This document shows positions 63,674 to 64,000 of a stretch of 64,000 bases of DNA, one piece after another. The position numbers and the translations under genes are program-made. Source of the stretch: JAAOII01 sp965207705 (GTDB lineage: Bacteria; Pseudomonadota; Gammaproteobacteria; CBDBNL01; JAAOII01); contig OZ242292.1 in the NCBI GenBank assembly GCA_965207705.1, forward strand, positions 1,993,197-2,057,196. The letters run 5' to 3'. The notes under the pieces are model-generated. The model did no database searches and had not been told where the DNA came from. It was given only the letters and a program-made list of their open reading frames with translations. Each line of letters starts with the position of its first letter. The stretch's first letter is position 1.

Positions 63674-64000
63674 AATGTTACGACTTTTTATTTTGTTGGT
63701 ACTACTACCTTTTGTAGTGCATATTGCTTTTTATTATTCATTGCCACTGCATCCAGATGAAGCATTTTACTGGAGCTTGTCACAAGAACTGTCATTATCA
63801 TACTATATATCACCTGGTCCTTTGGTTGCTTGGCTGTTGGTTCCTTTATCATGGTTTGGCGAAATATCTCCAATAAAAATACGTCTGTTGGCGACGCTAT
63901 TTATTGTATTATCTGGACTGGTATTAACTAGATTGTTAATGTTAATAATACGGGATCATATAAAGAACGATACTAATAATAACATTAAAAATAATTCCTT
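63674..64000 (+). CDS. ArnT/PMT-type glycosyltransferase, N-terminal part
   Basis: A 5' fragment of 109 codons cut by the window end. It begins with a hydrophobic segment (MLRLFILLVLLPFVVHIAF), followed by LHPDEAFYWSLSQELSLSYYISPGPLVAWLLV. The DEAFYW and SPGPLVAWL pattern is typical of the GT-C membrane glycosyltransferases of the ArnT/PMT_2 group (first extracytoplasmic loop with catalytic Asp-Glu). They transfer sugars from polyprenyl phosphates to lipid A or proteins. The acceptor cannot be named from this part. The divergent intergenic region 63567-63673 should hold its promoter. Confidence 0.75.

Overview
The window looks like a chromosome segment of an AT-rich gammaproteobacterium. The evidence is gene order and gene type: hfq-hflX-hflK-hflC, fmdB-aspS-yebC-ruvC, mlaFEDCB-ibaG-murA-hisG, an ArgA-type N-acetylglutamate synthase (kinase plus GNAT domains), and a complete gspC-to-gspN type II secretion operon. 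I cannot name the genus. The three tRNA genes lack an encoded CCA end.

Positions 1-14290 form a variable surface-glycan region. It holds three intact family-2 glycosyltransferases and several broken copies on both strands. It also holds two near-identical ABC exporters in inverted orientation plus a deleted third copy, a fucosyltransferase-like gene with a 12-C tract inside its reading frame, a decayed FkbM methyltransferase, and two copies of a short IS derivative whose transposase has lost its catalytic core. Several glycosyltransferase copies share a conserved leader with a TATAAT-like box and a possible short ORF. The exporter/glycosyltransferase units form inverted repeats of about 2.3 kb around positions 4627-11956, so this block could invert.

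Positions 14343-32290 are mostly housekeeping: Tas-like aldo/keto reductase, O-methyltransferase, ArgD, a membrane zinc peptidase, tRNA-Ser and tRNA-Arg, Hfq-HflX-HflKC, PhhB, FmdB-AspS-YebC-RuvC, citrate synthase, acetoacetyl-CoA synthetase, and (minus strand) an AbrB-type membrane protein, TsaB and adenylate kinase. Positions 32421-45450 carry argA and then the T2SS operon, closed by a hairpin terminator that faces an iron-binding protein gene.

Positions 46659-64000 carry mutM and argH. A long minus-strand run follows (metG, pyrD, hisB, mlaFEDCB, ibaG, murA, hisG, a YciK-like SDR). After it come an orphan tyrosine recombinase, apbE, initiator tRNA, xseA, queA and the start of an ArnT/PMT-like glycosyltransferase cut by the window end. 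Arginine genes (argA, argD, argH) and histidine genes (hisB, hisG) are scattered rather than clustered.

The parts that look unusual are nearly all in the first 14 kb: slippage-prone DNA, inverted repeats and a graveyard of glycosyltransferase fragments, which together resemble a surface-variation locus. The remainder is ordinary core genome with a few local oddities (tandem repeats in the AbrB-type protein, an 8-G run in gspC, an SDR lacking its catalytic serine).
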